From: Alphaproteobacteria bacterium
GTDB lineage: Bacteria > Pseudomonadota > Alphaproteobacteria > CACIAM-22H2
Assembly (NCBI GenBank): GCA_017308135.1
Contig: JAFKFM010000008.1
Location: forward strand, 186,001 to 250,000
DNA length: 64,000 nucleotides
Direction: 5' to 3'
Shown here piece after piece: positions 36,249-45,396 of the stretch (the stretch's first letter is position 1; every line of letters starts with the position of its first letter). The position numbers were made by a program, and so were the translations under genes. Below the pieces are notes generated by a model that saw only the letters and a list, made by a program, of their open reading frames with translations, searched no databases and was not told where the DNA came from.

Positions 36249-37028
36249 ATGGATCTGGGATTGAAAGGCCGCAAGGCGATCGTGTGCGCGGGCTCGAAGG
36301 GTTTGGGCAAGGGCTGTGCGGCCGCCTTGGCGGCGGAAGGCGTCGATCTCGTCGTCAACGGGCGTGGTGTCGAAGCGCTCGAAGCCACGGCCGCCGAACT
36401 GCGCGCCAAATACGGCGTGAAGGTCACCGCTGTCGCCGCCGACGTGACGACCGCCGAAGGCCGCGCCAAATTGCTCGCCGCGTGCCCGGATCCCGACATC
36501 CTGATCAACAATGCGGGCGGTCCGCCGGCTGGCGATTTCCGCGAATGGGACGAGGCCGCGTGGCACAAAGCGGTCGAAGGCAACATGATCACGCCGATCA
36601 TGCTGATCAAGGCGACGATCGACGGCATGATCGGCCGCAAATTCGGCCGCATCGTCAACATCACCTCGGGCGCCGTGAAGGCGCCGATCGCGCAGCTCGG
36701 CCTGTCGAATGGCGCGCGGACCGGCCTGACCGGCTTCGTCGCCGGGCTGTCGCGCCAGGTCGCCAAGCACAACGTCACGATCAACGGGTTGCTGCCGGGC
36801 CCGTTCGAGACGGATCGCTTGCGCTCGCTGTTCACCGCCGCGTCCAAAACCAGCGGTCAGCCGATCGAGCAGGTGGCCGAGGCGCGGCGCAAAGCCAATC
36901 CGGCCGAGCGCTTCGGCACGGCCGAGGAATTTGGGGCGGCCTGCGCCTTCCTGTGCAGCGTCCATGCGGGCTACATCGTCGGCCAGAATATCCTGCTCGA
37001 CGGCGGCGCCTTCCCGGGCACGTTATAA
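36249..37028 (+). CDS. SDR-family protein with altered active site
   Basis: A 259-residue SDR. The cofactor site AGSKGLGKGCAAALAAEG and NNAGGPPAGDF are good. The catalytic serine is in NITSGAVKA, but the tyrosine and lysine of YxxxK are replaced: thirteen residues after the serine the sequence reads SNGAR. This fits a BKR-like SDR group that lacks the usual Tyr-Lys pair. The C-terminus ends GGAFPGTL. GAGGAG lies upstream of the start. Function unknown. Confidence 0.85.
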   Translation: MDLGLKGRKAIVCAGSKGLGKGCAAALAAEGVDLVVNGRGVEALEATAAELRAKYGVKVTAVAADVTTAEGRAKLLAACPDPDILINNAGGPPAGDFREWDEAAWHKAVEGNMITPIMLIKATIDGMIGRKFGRIVNITSGAVKAPIAQLGLSNGARTGLTGFVAGLSRQVAKHNVTINGLLPGPFETDRLRSLFTAASKTSGQPIEQVAEARRKANPAERFGTAEEFGAACAFLCSVHAGYIVGQNILLDGGAFPGTL

Positions 37029-37048
37029 TTCGTGCATTAGCTTAGAGT

Positions 37049-37078
37049 CCCCCTGTAATCCTTTATAATTACAGGGGG
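37049..37078 (+). terminator. strong hairpin after the SDR gene
   Basis: An eleven-base perfect stem, CCCCCTGTAAT with ATTACAGGGGG, surrounds an eight-base loop (CCTTTATA). It begins 21 bases after the SDR stop. A short T-run is only partly present (AATTTG), so the structure may also act as an RNA end-protector or processing site. Two smaller inverted repeats follow at 37094-37108 and 37119-37132. Confidence 0.75.
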
Positions 37079-37172
37079 AATTTGCATGTCATTAAAGAGT
37101 AATTCTTTGCCAGTTGCCGCCCCTCAAGGGGCCCCCTAAGGTCTGCCGCGCCGGGCAAACGAGGGCGCAGCA

Positions 37173-38753
37173 GTGTCGAGCGAAGCCAAAAACGCGACGG
37201 AGATCGAGCTGAAGCTCGCCGTCCCGGCCGAAGCCTTTGCCAAATTGGTCCGCGCGCCGCGTTTGTCCGCGTTGTTCGCGTCGAAAGCCCCGATCCGCAA
37301 ACGCTACGTCACCACCTATTTCGACACCGCCGATCGCCGCTTGGCCGAAGCCGAGCTTGCCTTGCGCGTGCGCCGCGACGGGCGCCGGCGCATCCAGACG
37401 GTCAAGACGGCGGCCGCGCCGGAGATCGCCGGCCTCGCGCGCGGCGAATGGGAACGCGAGATCGTCGGCGAAACGCCGGTGCTGGACGAGGCCTGGATCG
37501 CCGAAATCGGCGACAAGAACGTGCGCAAGGTTTTGGGCAAGCCCAAGATCCAGGCCGGTTTGGCGCCGTTGTTCACGACCGATTTCCGCCGCCAAGCCTG
37601 GCGCGTGCGCTATGGCGTTTCCGATATCGAAATGGCGTTCGACAAGGGCGAGATTTCGGCCGGCAAGGGCAGCGCGCCGATCGCGGAAGTCGAACTCGAA
37701 TTGAAGGACGGCGATCCCGCCGATCTTTACGGGCTCGCGCGCGATATCGCGAATATCGTGCCCGCCAGCGTGGAAGCGCGCACGAAGGCCGAGCGCGGCT
37801 ACGCGCTACTCGACAAGAAAGGCGCGGGAAAATCGCCGTCGGCGGTGCGCGCCGCACCCATCCGCTTGGCGCCGGAAACGACGACGGCCGAAGCGTTCGC
37901 GCTGATCGGCCGCGCGTGCTTCCGGCATATGCGCGCCAATGAATCGCTGGTGCGCGGCAAACCCTTCGTCGAAGGCGTGCATCAGCTGCGCGTGGCGCTG
38001 CGCCGCCTGCGCTCGGCCCTGTCGGCGTTCCGCGACATCCTGCCCGAGGACGATCGCAAGACGATGTCGGAGGAATTGCGCTGGATCGCGTCCGCCTGCG
38101 GTCAGGCGCGCGACTGGGACGTATTCCGCAGCGAATTGCTGAAGCCGCTGGCCGAACATGTCGAGGACGATCCCGCCTTGGCCAATGTGGCCGCCGCCGC
38201 CGATCGCGCGCGCAAACGCAGCTACGCCGACGTGACGGCGACCTTGGCGAGCCCGCGTTTGACCCAAGCGCTGCTCGACGTCGAAGCGTGGTGGGAGAAG
38301 GGCGCTTGGCGCGAAGGCATGGGCAGCTGGGCGTTGCTGCCGGCGGAGGAATTCGCCGCCGCGACGCTCAAGAAGCTCCATCGCAAGGTCGAGAGCTTGG
38401 GCGAGCAGATCGGCGATCTGGAGGAAGTCGAACTTCACGAGCTTCGCATCCGCTGCAAGAAGCTGCGCTACGCCGCCGAGTTCTTCCGCGGCCTTTATTC
38501 CAAGAAATCCGCAAGCGCCTATCTCGACGCGTTGGCCGGCGTGCAGGAACATCTGGGCGCGCTCAACGACGCGGTCGTCGCCAAGGCGCTGATCGCGCGG
38601 CTGGGCAAGTCGTCGAAGGATTTGTCGCCGGAGGTTTTGGCGCGCGCCGACGGCATCGTCACGGGCTGGATCGCCGCCCGGATCAAGTCCGATCTCGAGG
38701 AATTGCCGGGCGTTTGGGACGAATTCCGCCGCCGCAAGCCCTTCTGGAAGTAA
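37173..38753 (+). CDS. CYTH/CHAD protein (triphosphatase-type)
   Basis: A 526-residue soluble protein. Residues 1-200 form a CYTH domain: EIELKLAVPAEAF is the metal-binding opening, followed by YFDTADRRLAEAELALRVRR and EVELELKDGDPADLY. Residues about 230-526 form a CHAD domain rich in histidine and basic helices, with KPFVEGVHQLRVALRRLRSAL and LHELRIRCKKLRYAAEFF. CYTH domains hydrolyse triphosphate; CHAD domains bind polyphosphate. The start is GTG. It is common for such fusions to sit near phosphate genes, but none is visible here. Confidence 0.92.
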   Translation: MSSEAKNATEIELKLAVPAEAFAKLVRAPRLSALFASKAPIRKRYVTTYFDTADRRLAEAELALRVRRDGRRRIQTVKTAAAPEIAGLARGEWEREIVGETPVLDEAWIAEIGDKNVRKVLGKPKIQAGLAPLFTTDFRRQAWRVRYGVSDIEMAFDKGEISAGKGSAPIAEVELELKDGDPADLYGLARDIANIVPASVEARTKAERGYALLDKKGAGKSPSAVRAAPIRLAPETTTAEAFALIGRACFRHMRANESLVRGKPFVEGVHQLRVALRRLRSALSAFRDILPEDDRKTMSEELRWIASACGQARDWDVFRSELLKPLAEHVEDDPALANVAAAADRARKRSYADVTATLASPRLTQALLDVEAWWEKGAWREGMGSWALLPAEEFAAATLKKLHRKVESLGEQIGDLEEVELHELRIRCKKLRYAAEFFRGLYSKKSASAYLDALAGVQEHLGALNDAVVAKALIARLGKSSKDLSPEVLARADGIVTGWIAARIKSDLEELPGVWDEFRRRKPFWK

Positions 38754-38816
38754 CGTTTTCCCGGTTTTGCGCGAAATCTCCGGCAAGGCTATTCTGCACG
38801 CCAGGGAGTTCCGCGA

Positions 38817-39167
38817 ATGCGTATTCACATTGTACCCGTCTTGGCGGCGGCGATCGGCATCGCGGGCGGTTTTTCGGCCGCGAGTTTCGTCTTCGCGCAA
38901 GCCGCACCGGGCGAGATCGTGGTCGTGCAGCGCGACATCGATTTCGACAAACGCGCGGTGACGATCCGGGCCGGCGGTCAGGTCGTCTATATCAACGAGG
39001 ACCGCTTCGGTCATAACGTGTTCTCCGAAACGCCGGGCGGCGAGTTCGATATCGGCCGCCAAGCGCCGAACAGCCGTGTCGGCGTGCCGTTCCGGCGTCC
39101 CGGAACCTTCACGGTCAATTGCCGGATCCATCCGCGCATGGAAATGACCGTGACCGTGGTTCAATAG
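38817..39167 (+). CDS. periplasmic cupredoxin (plastocyanin-like)
   Basis: A 116-residue protein with a signal peptide (about residues 1-28). The type 1 copper ligands can be placed: histidine in RFGHNVFSE, and cysteine, histidine and methionine in [11 protein letters not shown]. It should be a small periplasmic electron carrier, or a copper-binding protein; the partner is not shown. It precedes the hybrid kinase by 14 bases, but there is no evidence that the two act together. Confidence 0.88.
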   Translation: MRIHIVPVLAAAIGIAGGFSAASFVFAQAAPGEIVVVQRDIDFDKRAVTIRAGGQVVYINEDRFGHNVFSETPGGEFDIGRQAPNSRVGVPFRRPGTFTVNCRIHPRMEMTVTVVQ

Positions 39168-39181
39168 GCCGCCGCCCGGCC

Positions 39182-41479
39182 ATGTCGCGCCTGTCGCTTC
39201 GCGTCAAACTCATCGCCGCGTTCCTGTTGGCGCTGGCGGCGGTCGGCACGCTGGGTGTGGGCGCGTTCGACGCGACGCGCACGCTCGGCTCGCTGACTAT
39301 GCAAATGTTCGACGGGCCGTTGCAGGCGATCAATTTCACGCGTTTGGCGCAGACCGATTTCGCCGTTCTGCAGCGGCGCGAACACGAAATGGGCGCCGCG
39401 CCCGACGAGTCCGCGATGCGCGAGATCGAGCGGCTGGTCGAGGATTTCCGCAAGGACCTTGCCGTCGCCGGACAGCGTTCGGCTTCGCCCGACGTGCCCG
39501 AATTGATCGCCGGTATAATCAACGATCTCGACGCATGGGAAAAGGCGATCCGCGCGGCGCGCGTGGCGTCGGGCCCCGGCACCGTGTCCGAAGCGGCCCG
39601 CGAACTCGGTTTCAAGATCCGCGGCGAGTTGGAGATCCTGACCCAGATCGCCGCCGACGAAGGTTATGTCTTCCGCGAGGAAGCCGCCGCACGCATCGAC
39701 GAAACGCGCGATTACCTGATGGCCGTTATCGCGGGCACGGCATTGGTGCTGTTCGCGGTCGCGGCCTTGCTGGTGCGCGACATCGTGCTGCCGCTCAACG
39801 CGCTAAACCGCAAGATGCGCCGCATCGCGCGCGGCGACGACGACGTGCACGTCCTCTATGTCGACCGCAAGGACGAGTTGGGCGATACGGCGCGCGCCAT
39901 GACGGTGTTCAAACGCGTCATGGGCGAGATCAGCGGCGCGCGCGACGAGGCCGAAGCGGCGACGAAGGCGAAATCCGAATTCCTCGCGATGATGAGCCAC
40001 GAGATCCGCACGCCGATGAACGGCATTATCGGCATGTCGCGCTTGCTGCTGAAATCGGAGTTGACGCGGGAGCAGCGCGAGAACGCGCGCATCGTGCTCG
40101 ATAGCGGCGAGGCGCTGCTGCAAATCCTCAACGACGTGCTCGATTATTCGAAGCTCGAAGCGGGCAAACTCGACGTCGAAAGTATCGATTTCGATTTCCG
40201 CCGCATGCTGGAGGATGTCGGCGCGCTGATGGCCTCGAAAGCGGCGGAAAAGGGGATATTCCTGGTCGAGCGATGCGATTCCGGCGTGCCGCGCTTCCTG
40301 AAGGGCGATCCCGGCCGTTTGCGTCAGGTGCTGCTGAACCTCACCGGCAACGCGATCAAATTCACCGAAAAGGGCGGCGTCACCATCGTCGCGGCCGGAT
40401 CGGAAAGCGGCGGGCGCGTGCGCTTGCGCGTTTCGGTGCGCGATACCGGCATCGGCATTTCCAAGGAAGCACAGGCCAAATTGTTCGGCAGTTTCGTGCA
40501 GGCCGATTCCTCGATTACGCGGCGCTTCGGCGGAACAGGATTGGGCCTCGCCATCAGCCGCCGGCTGGTCAACGCGATGGGCGGCGATATCGGCGTCGTC
40601 AGCGCGCCGGGCGAAGGCTCGGAGTTCCATTTCACGCTCGACCTGCCCGCCGGCGTCGAACCCGCGGAGATCGATCATGCGGCGGAAATCGGCGGCGATC
40701 TGCGACCGCTGCGTATTTTGCTGGCCGAAGACAACATCGTGAACCAGAAAGTGGCGCTCGGCCTGCTGAAACCCGGCGGCCATAGCGTGGACGTCGCCAA
40801 TGACGGCCGTGCCGCTTTGGCGCTGGCGACCGCCAATGATTACGACGTCGTGCTGATGGATATGCATATGCCGAATATGGACGGCATCGAGGCGACCAAG
40901 GCGATCCGCGCCTTGCCGGCGCCGCGCGGCACGGTGCGCATCATCGCCGCCACGGCGGGCGCGTTGCAGGCCGATATCGACCGGTGCCTGGAAGCGGGTA
41001 TGAACGATTACATCGCCAAGCCGATCGTGCCGGAAAAGCTGTTCGCCGCGTTGTGCGCGGCGGCACCGGCGGCCGCGCCCGTTTCGACGCAAGATCTGCT
41101 TGCGGCGAGCGATGCGGTGCTCGATGCGAATGTCATCGCCACGCTGGAAAGCCAGATCGGCGCCGATACCGTGGCAATGCTGGTCGACGATTTCGCGGCG
41201 AGCGCCGACGAGGCCGTCGCCCAGATCGCGCGGGCGCGCGCGTCGGACGATTTGGTCGTATGGACGCGGGCCGCGCATTCCTTGAAAAGTGCCGCCGCCA
41301 ATATGGGCCTCGCGCGCGTGTTCCAACTGGCCGATGCGATCGAAGCGGCGGGGGGAAAGCGCGATCGGTCGACGATGGAAGCGTCCTCGGATAGATTGGC
41401 CGGCGCGGCGGCCGAAGGTGTGTCGGCTTTGCGCGCGCGCTATGCGGCGATCGCGGCCGGCGAGGAAACGGTGAATTGA
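39182..41479 (+). CDS. hybrid histidine kinase with receiver and HPt domains
   Basis: A 765-residue inner-membrane sensor. A membrane helix spans about residues 5-28 and another about 180-203, with a helical periplasmic sensor between. HAMP follows, then the dimerization/phospho-acceptor domain with His273 in [14 protein letters not shown], and the ATPase domain with [23 protein letters not shown] and [10 protein letters not shown] receiver domain follows with Asp560 in [12 protein letters not shown], and a C-terminal HPt domain with His699 in [14 protein letters not shown]. This is a complete internal phosphorelay. The signal is unknown. The stop overlaps the next gene's start (TGATG), so the pair is co-translated. 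Confidence 0.94.
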   Translation: MSRLSLRVKLIAAFLLALAAVGTLGVGAFDATRTLGSLTMQMFDGPLQAINFTRLAQTDFAVLQRREHEMGAAPDESAMREIERLVEDFRKDLAVAGQRSASPDVPELIAGIINDLDAWEKAIRAARVASGPGTVSEAARELGFKIRGELEILTQIAADEGYVFREEAAARIDETRDYLMAVIAGTALVLFAVAALLVRDIVLPLNALNRKMRRIARGDDDVHVLYVDRKDELGDTARAMTVFKRVMGEISGARDEAEAATKAKSEFLAMMSHEIRTPMNGIIGMSRLLLKSELTREQRENARIVLDSGEALLQILNDVLDYSKLEAGKLDVESIDFDFRRMLEDVGALMASKAAEKGIFLVERCDSGVPRFLKGDPGRLRQVLLNLTGNAIKFTEKGGVTIVAAGSESGGRVRLRVSVRDTGIGISKEAQAKLFGSFVQADSSITRRFGGTGLGLAISRRLVNAMGGDIGVVSAPGEGSEFHFTLDLPAGVEPAEIDHAAEIGGDLRPLRILLAEDNIVNQKVALGLLKPGGHSVDVANDGRAALALATANDYDVVLMDMHMPNMDGIEATKAIRALPAPRGTVRIIAATAGALQADIDRCLEAGMNDYIAKPIVPEKLFAALCAAAPAAAPVSTQDLLAASDAVLDANVIATLESQIGADTVAMLVDDFAASADEAVAQIARARASDDLVVWTRAAHSLKSAAANMGLARVFQLADAIEAAGGKRDRSTMEASSDRLAGAAAEGVSALRARYAAIAAGEETVN

Positions 41480-41901
41480 TGAACACGCAACAAGGCGCGC
41501 CCGGCGATCCGCTTTTCGCCAATCTGTCCGTGCTGCTGGTCGAGGACGACGCCTTCGCGATCAAGATCGCGCAGACCGTGCTGCGCCAATTGAAGGTGCC
41601 TTATATCAGCACCGCCAAGGACGGCGCCGAGGCGCTGGACGTGCTCAATTCCGGTACGCAGCGCTTCGATCTGATCATCTCCGACTGGAACATGCCGGAG
41701 ATGAGCGGCCTGCAACTGCTCAAAGCCGTCCGCATGAAGTGGGCAGGGATGCCGTTCATCATGCTGACGGGCAAGGCCTCGCCCGAATTCGTCGTCGAGG
41801 CGCGCGACAACGGCGTGGACGCCTATGTCGTCAAACCTTTTTCCCCCGCTCAGCTTGGGCAGAAGATCGCGGCCGTGGTCGCGGCGAAAGCGAAGAAATG
41901 A
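41479..41901 (+). CDS. single-domain response regulator (CheY-like)
   Basis: A 140-residue receiver with no output domain. LLVEDDAFAIKI supplies the acidic pair, Asp69 in IISDWNMPEMSG is the phosphorylation site, MLTGKAS the threonine switch and VVKPFSPAQLG the lysine. A TTG one codon earlier is possible, but the ATG overlaps the kinase stop. It probably receives phosphate from the kinase's HPt histidine. Target is unknown; single-domain receivers often act by protein binding. Confidence 0.93.
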   Translation: MNTQQGAPGDPLFANLSVLLVEDDAFAIKIAQTVLRQLKVPYISTAKDGAEALDVLNSGTQRFDLIISDWNMPEMSGLQLLKAVRMKWAGMPFIMLTGKASPEFVVEARDNGVDAYVVKPFSPAQLGQKIAAVVAAKAKK

Positions 41902-42368
41902 CGGACGAGATCTATATGCGCCGCGCGATCGAGTTGGCGCGCGAACATTCGATGTCGGGCGCGGGCGGTCCGTTCGGCGCGGTCGTCGTCAAAGACGGCA
42001 AGATCGTCGGCGAAGGGTGGAACCGCGTCACCTCGACCAACGATCCCACGGCCCATGCCGAGATCGTGGCGATCCGCGAGGCCTGCAAGGCCCTCGGCAC
42101 GTTCGATCTGACCGGCGCGACGGTCTATACGAGCTGCGAGCCGTGCCCGATGTGCCTGTGCGCGATCCTGTGGTCGCGCGCCGAACGCATGTGCTACGCC
42201 GCCAACCGGCGCGACGCGGCCGAGATCGAATTCGACGACGAGGCGTTCTACGTCGAAGTCGCCAAGGATATCGACAAGCGCGACCTGCCCACATCGAACG
42301 TGCTGCGCGACGAAGCGCGCGCGGTTTTCGCCGAATGGTTCGTCAAGCCCGACAAGGTCGCCTATTGA
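41898..42368 (+). CDS. guaD: guanine deaminase (cytidine-deaminase fold)
   Basis: A 156-residue zinc deaminase. The active-site glutamate is in AHAEIVAIREAC and the zinc cysteines are in TSCEPCPMCLCAILW. The C-terminal half, with RRDAAEIEFDDEAFY and an aromatic end KPDKVAY, is close to the Bacillus-type guanine deaminase, which swaps its C-terminus between subunits. It would convert guanine to xanthine. It overlaps the receiver stop by four bases. The MFS gene begins two bases after it. Confidence 0.85.
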   Translation: MTDEIYMRRAIELAREHSMSGAGGPFGAVVVKDGKIVGEGWNRVTSTNDPTAHAEIVAIREACKALGTFDLTGATVYTSCEPCPMCLCAILWSRAERMCYAANRRDAAEIEFDDEAFYVEVAKDIDKRDLPTSNVLRDEARAVFAEWFVKPDKVAY

Positions 42369-42369
42369 A

Positions 42370-43602
42370 ATGACCGGCGGCCGCGCGGTCTTCGCCTTTG
42401 TCCTGGCGGCGTCGTTCTTCACCTATGCGTTCGTGCAACGCGTGGCGCCGTCGGTCATCGTCGGCGAGTTGATGGCGGAATTCGCCGTCGGTGCTGCGGT
42501 GCTCGGCAATCTCGCGGCTTTCTATTTCTACGGCTACGCGCCGCTGCAAATCCCCGTCGGCATGTTGATGGACCGGTTCGGGCCGCGCCGGCTGATGAGC
42601 TTCGCGGTCGGCGTGTCGTCGATCGGGGCCGTCATCTTCGCGATCGCCCCGACGATCGAGATCGCCTATCTCGGCCGCTTGCTGGTCGGCATCGGCGCGG
42701 CGTTCGGCTGGGTCGGCGTGCTGACCGTCGCCACGCTATGGTTCCCGCCGACGCGTTTCGCGATGCTGACCGGGATCGCGCAATTGTTCGGCATGATCGG
42801 TGCGATTTTCGGCCAAGCGCCGTTGGCGCTGTCGGTCGATGCGTGGGGCTGGCGCGGCACGCTGGGGGCCCTCGCCGTGTTCGGCGCGTTGCTCGCGGTC
42901 GCGATCTTCGTCGTGATCGCCGACAAGCGTACCGCACCGGCGCACGTGACGGGCAGTTTCGCCGCCGGCTTGCGTGGCGTGTTGCGCGCGCGCGATGTGT
43001 GGATCGCGACGGTCTATGGTTTCGCGATGACCGGCACGATGCAGTCCTTCGCGGCACTTTGGGCCGTGCCGTGGCTGATGCAAGCGCATGGGCTGGAGCG
43101 CGGATCGGCGGCGCTGTTGAGCTCGGCCATGTTCGCGGGCTGGGGGATCGGGGCGCCGATCATCGGCTATGTCGTCGATCGCTTGGGACGGCGCGTCGGC
43201 CCGATGCGCCTGCTCAGCGCGGCTATGGCGATTTCGCTCGCCGCGATCCTCTACTGGCCGGGCCTGGGATTACCCGCGCTCGCGGTGTTGATGTTCGTCA
43301 ACGGCGTATGCGCGTCGTCGATGGTGATCTCCTATGCCCATGCGCGCGACCATTCGCCGGCCCATGCCAGCGGGGCGGCCTATGGGCTGGTGAACACCGC
43401 CGTGGTGGGGTCGGGGGCGGTGCTGCAGCCCGCCATCGGCGCGCTGCTCGATCGCGCGTGGGACGGCGCGCTTTCGGGCGGCAGCCGCGTTTATTCGCCG
43501 GCGGCTTTCGAGCAGGGGTTCTCGATCTTGCTGGCCGTGGCGGTTTTGGGCGCGCTGTCGGCATGGCTGATGCGCGAGCCGGCCCCGGCAAAAACCCTTT
43601 AA
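42370..43602 (+). CDS. major facilitator superfamily transporter
   Basis: A 410-residue permease with twelve hydrophobic segments. The MFS loop motif between helices two and three reads GMLMDRFGPRRLM. A corresponding motif after helix eight is DRLGRRVGPMRL. Its position after guaD and before ilvD gives no clear substrate. It starts at ATG two bases after the guaD stop. Confidence 0.9.
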   Translation: MTGGRAVFAFVLAASFFTYAFVQRVAPSVIVGELMAEFAVGAAVLGNLAAFYFYGYAPLQIPVGMLMDRFGPRRLMSFAVGVSSIGAVIFAIAPTIEIAYLGRLLVGIGAAFGWVGVLTVATLWFPPTRFAMLTGIAQLFGMIGAIFGQAPLALSVDAWGWRGTLGALAVFGALLAVAIFVVIADKRTAPAHVTGSFAAGLRGVLRARDVWIATVYGFAMTGTMQSFAALWAVPWLMQAHGLERGSAALLSSAMFAGWGIGAPIIGYVVDRLGRRVGPMRLLSAAMAISLAAILYWPGLGLPALAVLMFVNGVCASSMVISYAHARDHSPAHASGAAYGLVNTAVVGSGAVLQPAIGALLDRAWDGALSGGSRVYSPAAFEQGFSILLAVAVLGALSAWLMREPAPAKTL

Positions 43603-43656
43603 CAACGAGGCCTTGAAACGCTACCTTCGCGTCCGGTTCCCGGGAGGAGTCCTGTT

Positions 43657-45387
43657 ATGTCCGCGACGAAATTCGACAAATCGAAGCTGCCCAGCCGCCA
43701 CACGACCGTGGGGCCGACCAGTGCCGCGCACCGCGCGATGCTCTATGCGATGGGCCTGACCAAGGAACAGATCGCCCAGCCGCTGGTCGGCGTCGTCACG
43801 ACGTGGAACGAGGCGGCCCCCTGCAACATCACGCTGTCGCGCCAGGCGCAGGCGGTGAAGAAGGGCGTTTCGTCGGCCGGCGGCACGCCGCGCGAATTCA
43901 CCACCATCACCGTGACCGACGGCATCGCGATGGGCCATGCGGGCATGAAGGCCTCGCTCGCCAGCCGCGAAGTGATCGCGGACTCGATCGAACTCACCGT
44001 GCGCGGCCATTGCTACGACGCGCTGGTCGGTCTCGCGGGCTGCGACAAGGCGCTGCCGGGATTGATGATGTCGATGGTGCGTTTGAACGTGCCCTCGATC
44101 TTCATCTATGGCGGCACGATCATGCCGGGCAAATTCCAGGGCCGCGACGTGACGATCGTCGACGTGTTCGAGGGCGTGGGCAAGAACGCCTCGGGCAAGA
44201 TGACGGATGCCGAGCTCGAGCATCTTGAGCAAGTCGCGCTGCCCACGGGCGGCGCTTGCGGCGGCCAGTTCACGGCCAACACGATGGCCTGCGTCTCCGA
44301 GGCGATCGGCCTGGCGCTGCCGGGTTCGGCCGGCACGCCCGCACCCTATGAAAGCCGCGACCGCTGGTGCTATCAGTCGGGCGAGCAGATCATGAATCTG
44401 ATCGCGCAGGGTCTGCGCCCGCGCGACATCGTCACCCGCAAATCGCTGGAAAACGCCGCGCGCGTCGTCGCCGCCACGGGCGGGTCGACCAATGCGGCAC
44501 TGCATTTGCCGGCCCTCGCCAACGAAGCGGGTATCGATTTTGACCTGCACGAAGTCGCGCGCATCTTCCGCTCGACGCCCTACATCGCCGACATGATGCC
44601 CGGCGGCAAATACACGGCGTTCGACCTTTACTCGGTCGGCGGCATTCCGGTCGTGATGAAGGAGCTGCTGGACTCCGGCTTCCTGCACGGCGACTGCATC
44701 ACCGTCACCGGCAAGACGATGGCCGAGAACCTCAAAGACGTGAAGTTCCCGGAAAACCAGGAAAAGAAGATCGTCTATCGCGTCAAAAACCCGATCTCGA
44801 CCACGGGCGGCGTCGTCGGCCTCAAGGGCAATCTCGCGACCGAAGGCGCCATCGTGAAGATCGCGGGTTTGAAGAAGCTGACCTTCAAGGGCCCGGCGCG
44901 CTGTTTCGACCGCGAGGAAGAAGCCTTGGCCGCCGTGCTGAAGCGCGACCTTAAAGACGGCGAAGTCATGGTCATCCGCTACGAAGGGCCCAAGGGCGGC
45001 CCCGGCATGCGCGAGATGCTGTCGACGACCGCCGCTCTTTACGGTTGGGGCAAGGGCGACGAGATCGCGCTGATCACCGACGGGCGTTTCTCGGGCGGTA
45101 CGCGCGGCTTCTGCGTGGGCCATGTCGGACCCGAAGCGGCGGTCGGCGGTCCGATCGGCCTGCTGAAGGATGGCGACATCATCACTATCGACGCCGAAAA
45201 AGGCACGTTGGACGTCGACGTGTCGGCCGAGGAGATGGCCAGGCGCAAGGAAGCCTGGAAACCGCGTCCGCACGAATACCAGTCGGGTTCGATCTGGAAG
45301 TATTCGACGACCGTGGGCTCGGCCGAGAAGGGCGCGGTCACGCATCCGGGTGCTTCGAAGGAAACCTTCGACTACTCGCGGAGCTAA
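43657..45387 (+). CDS. ilvD: dihydroxy-acid dehydratase
   Basis: A 576-residue iron-sulfur dehydratase of branched-chain amino acid synthesis. The three cluster cysteines are in [26 protein letters not shown] and [14 protein letters not shown], as in the [2Fe-2S] enzymes. The [22 protein letters not shown]-terminal signature is complete. GGAGGAG lies nine to ten bases before the ATG. A sugar-acid dehydratase is less likely, because the motifs follow IlvD. It heads a cluster with the M81 gene. Confidence 0.93.
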   Translation: MSATKFDKSKLPSRHTTVGPTSAAHRAMLYAMGLTKEQIAQPLVGVVTTWNEAAPCNITLSRQAQAVKKGVSSAGGTPREFTTITVTDGIAMGHAGMKASLASREVIADSIELTVRGHCYDALVGLAGCDKALPGLMMSMVRLNVPSIFIYGGTIMPGKFQGRDVTIVDVFEGVGKNASGKMTDAELEHLEQVALPTGGACGGQFTANTMACVSEAIGLALPGSAGTPAPYESRDRWCYQSGEQIMNLIAQGLRPRDIVTRKSLENAARVVAATGGSTNAALHLPALANEAGIDFDLHEVARIFRSTPYIADMMPGGKYTAFDLYSVGGIPVVMKELLDSGFLHGDCITVTGKTMAENLKDVKFPENQEKKIVYRVKNPISTTGGVVGLKGNLATEGAIVKIAGLKKLTFKGPARCFDREEEALAAVLKRDLKDGEVMVIRYEGPKGGPGMREMLSTTAALYGWGKGDEIALITDGRFSGGTRGFCVGHVGPEAAVGGPIGLLKDGDIITIDAEKGTLDVDVSAEEMARRKEAWKPRPHEYQSGSIWKYSTTVGSAEKGAVTHPGASKETFDYSRS

Positions 45388-45396
45388 GGAAGGCGC

